Below, one piece after another: positions 6,970 through 7,801 of a stretch of 7,801 bases of DNA. The notes below the pieces were generated by a model. That model searched no databases. It saw only the letters and a list, made by a program, of their open reading frames with translations, and had not been told where the DNA came from. A program made the position numbers and the translations under genes. Position 1 is the stretch's first letter. The number at the start of each line of letters is the position of its first letter. Origin of the DNA: UBA7683 sp964643895 (GTDB lineage: Bacteria; Patescibacteriota; Saccharimonadia; Saccharimonadales; UBA7683); NCBI GenBank assembly GCA_964643895.1, contig CAZXUE010000030.1, positions 1 through 7,801 of the forward strand, read 5' to 3'.

Positions 6970-7314
6970 ATGACTAGAAGTTCCACCGATATCAAACTAA
7001 TTGCTCTGTTTATAGCACTGGGGTTACCGCTCCTCCTAGCGGAGCCGGCGTACGCAGCCACCGCGGGGGTAAGCAACGTCGAAAACTTTATACGTAGCAT
7101 TATCACCGTCTTTGCAGGACTAGCCGGTCTCGTAGCGACCGGCTTTTTAGTTGCGGGCGGTTTTACCTACATCACCAGCTCAGGTAATCCTGAACACCTG
7201 GACCGAGGAAAACGGACAATCACCTACTCCCTGATTGGCCTGGCCATTGTCATTGGCGCGTTTGTTATCAGCAACATCGTGACAACTCTGGCGACCAACG
7301 CCTTCGGAGGATAA
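6970..7314 (+). CDS. Type IV secretion system pilin (TrbC/VirB2-like)
   Basis: A 114-aa small membrane protein, probably the major subunit of a conjugative or secretion pilus. It has a signal peptide (positive start, hydrophobic core about 9-23, likely cleavage after PAYA at residue 29), a short extracytoplasmic start, then two membrane helices (about 44-67 and 84-107) joined by a polar loop with GGFTYITSSGNPEHLDRG (63-80). That hairpin of helices around a 'YITS.GNPE' loop is typical of the T4SS pilins widespread in Patescibacteria (established family knowledge, matched by eye). It has a strong Shine-Dalgarno. It is followed after 3 nt by a second gene with the same fold, so the two are translationally linked. 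Its composition and function differ from the upstream cassette, and it probably starts a new operon of core secretion genes. Confidence 0.9.
   Translation: MTRSSTDIKLIALFIALGLPLLLAEPAYAATAGVSNVENFIRSIITVFAGLAGLVATGFLVAGGFTYITSSGNPEHLDRGKRTITYSLIGLAIVIGAFVISNIVTTLATNAFGG
7306..7310 (+). promoter_or_regulatory. Ribosome binding site inside the end of the first pilin gene
   Basis: GGAGG overlaps the last glycine codons of the first pilin and stands 7 nt before ATG 7318. The two glycines that end the upstream protein therefore also encode the downstream ribosome site. It favours ATG 7318 over the adjacent ATG 7321. Confidence 0.75.
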
Positions 7315-7317
7315 CCT

Positions 7318-7801
7318 ATGATGCTACCAATTATCACCGCCATGAACACACAAATCATGGCGGATACCTCAGGTGCCATGAATATCATGCGGGGGTATGT
7401 AAACCCCACCATGCAACTCCTTGCTGGTCTAGCGTCGATTGTCTGTGTATTGTTCTTGGTCAATGGTGGCTTTCAGTACATCACTAGCCGCGGTAATCCA
7501 GAGAGCCTTGAGAATGCCAAGAAGATCATCAAGAACAGCCTGATTGGCCTAGTTCTCGTGCTAGGAGCAGCAACCCTCACTACCATTCTTTCAAGCGCTT
7601 ACGGTGATCCATCAAGTACCACGCAGGCAGTAATTCCAAGTCTTGAAGCTATTGAACCAGATGATGTTGGCAATGGGTTGGTAGAGGTGCTGATCAAAGC
7701 AGTCACGGGGTTTATTAATACCATCATCCAAGCAGCGGCCGCTCCTTTCCTTGCGGCGCTCGACTACTTCACCAAAGAAACACCCCTGATGGCAAAAAAC
7801 T
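7318..7801 (+). CDS. Pilin-like protein fused to TrbL/VirB6-like segment (3' partial)
   Basis: The frame is open from ATG 7318 to the window end: 161 complete codons and no stop. Residues 31-95 repeat the fold of the upstream pilin: two hydrophobic helices (about 31-52 and 73-95) around GGFQYITSRGNPE (50-62), then SLIGL (74-78), matching the neighbour at most of these positions. No clear cleavable signal peptide precedes it. Unlike the neighbour it does not stop after the second helix. A polar linker (95-117) leads to a further hydrophobic or amphipathic stretch (about 118-148) ending in FTKETPLMAKN at the window edge. That segment resembles, from memory, the start of VirB6/TrbL-type inner-membrane channel proteins. 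It is probably an inner-membrane component of the secretion channel carrying a pilin-like head. The second half of the call is tentative because the gene is cut off. Confidence 0.78.
   Translation, partial: MMLPIITAMNTQIMADTSGAMNIMRGYVNPTMQLLAGLASIVCVLFLVNGGFQYITSRGNPESLENAKKIIKNSLIGLVLVLGAATLTTILSSAYGDPSSTTQAVIPSLEAIEPDDVGNGLVEVLIKAVTGFINTIIQAAAAPFLAALDYFTKETPLMAKN

Noticed and set aside
1..7801. Alternative genetic code (TGA as glycine) as in Gracilibacteria/Absconditabacteria
   Set aside because: All complete genes end at TAA or TAG with normal family lengths, and none contains an in-frame TGA, so recoding is not needed.
1..7801. CRISPR array, tRNA, rRNA, insertion sequence or attachment site
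   Set aside because: I saw no spaced direct repeats of CRISPR size, no cloverleaf-like segment, no transposase and no flanking terminal repeats. Nearly all sequence is accounted for by plus-strand genes.

Overview
The window most likely comes from a Candidate Phyla Radiation (Patescibacteria) genome, probably Saccharibacteria (TM7). The strongest clue is the right end: two consecutive small VirB2/TrbC-type pilin genes of the kind that open type IV secretion loci in that group. The genes use the standard code. Five end in TAA and one in TAG, with no in-frame TGA, which argues against the TGA=Gly lineages (Gracilibacteria, Absconditabacteria). The taxon is inferred, since no rRNA or marker gene is present.

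Positions 1-6802 hold five densely packed plus-strand genes with gaps of 24 nt or less, so probably one operon. In order they are: (1) the 3' part of a large phospholipase-D/SNF2 helicase, whose first in-window ATG at 60 lies inside the PLD domain, so the real start is upstream of the window; (2) a 225-aa protein of unknown function with a faint likeness to the N-terminal module of McrB-type proteins; (3) a complete GmrSD-type DUF262-DUF1524 nuclease/NTPase; (4) a two-nuclease protein with a RecB/Cas4-like PD-(D/E)XK domain followed by a DUF2779 DEDD-type exonuclease domain; (5) a stand-alone macro domain protein. Helicase plus several nucleases plus an ADP-ribose-type macro domain looks like a prokaryotic immune (anti-phage/anti-plasmid) cassette. 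I cannot assign it to a named system. Base composition differs within it: much of gene 1 is markedly GC-richer than genes 2-4, which suggests assembly from separate sources.

Positions 6803-6969 are a 167-bp AT-rich intergenic region with repeated TACAA elements and overlapping inverted repeats. It has no convincing intrinsic terminator and probably carries the promoter of the next operon.

Positions 6970-7801 begin a type IV secretion/pilus locus: a 114-aa pilin with a signal peptide, then a second pilin-like protein that continues without a stop into a TrbL/VirB6-like segment and runs off the window. A mobile-DNA defence cassette therefore sits directly beside a DNA or protein transfer apparatus.
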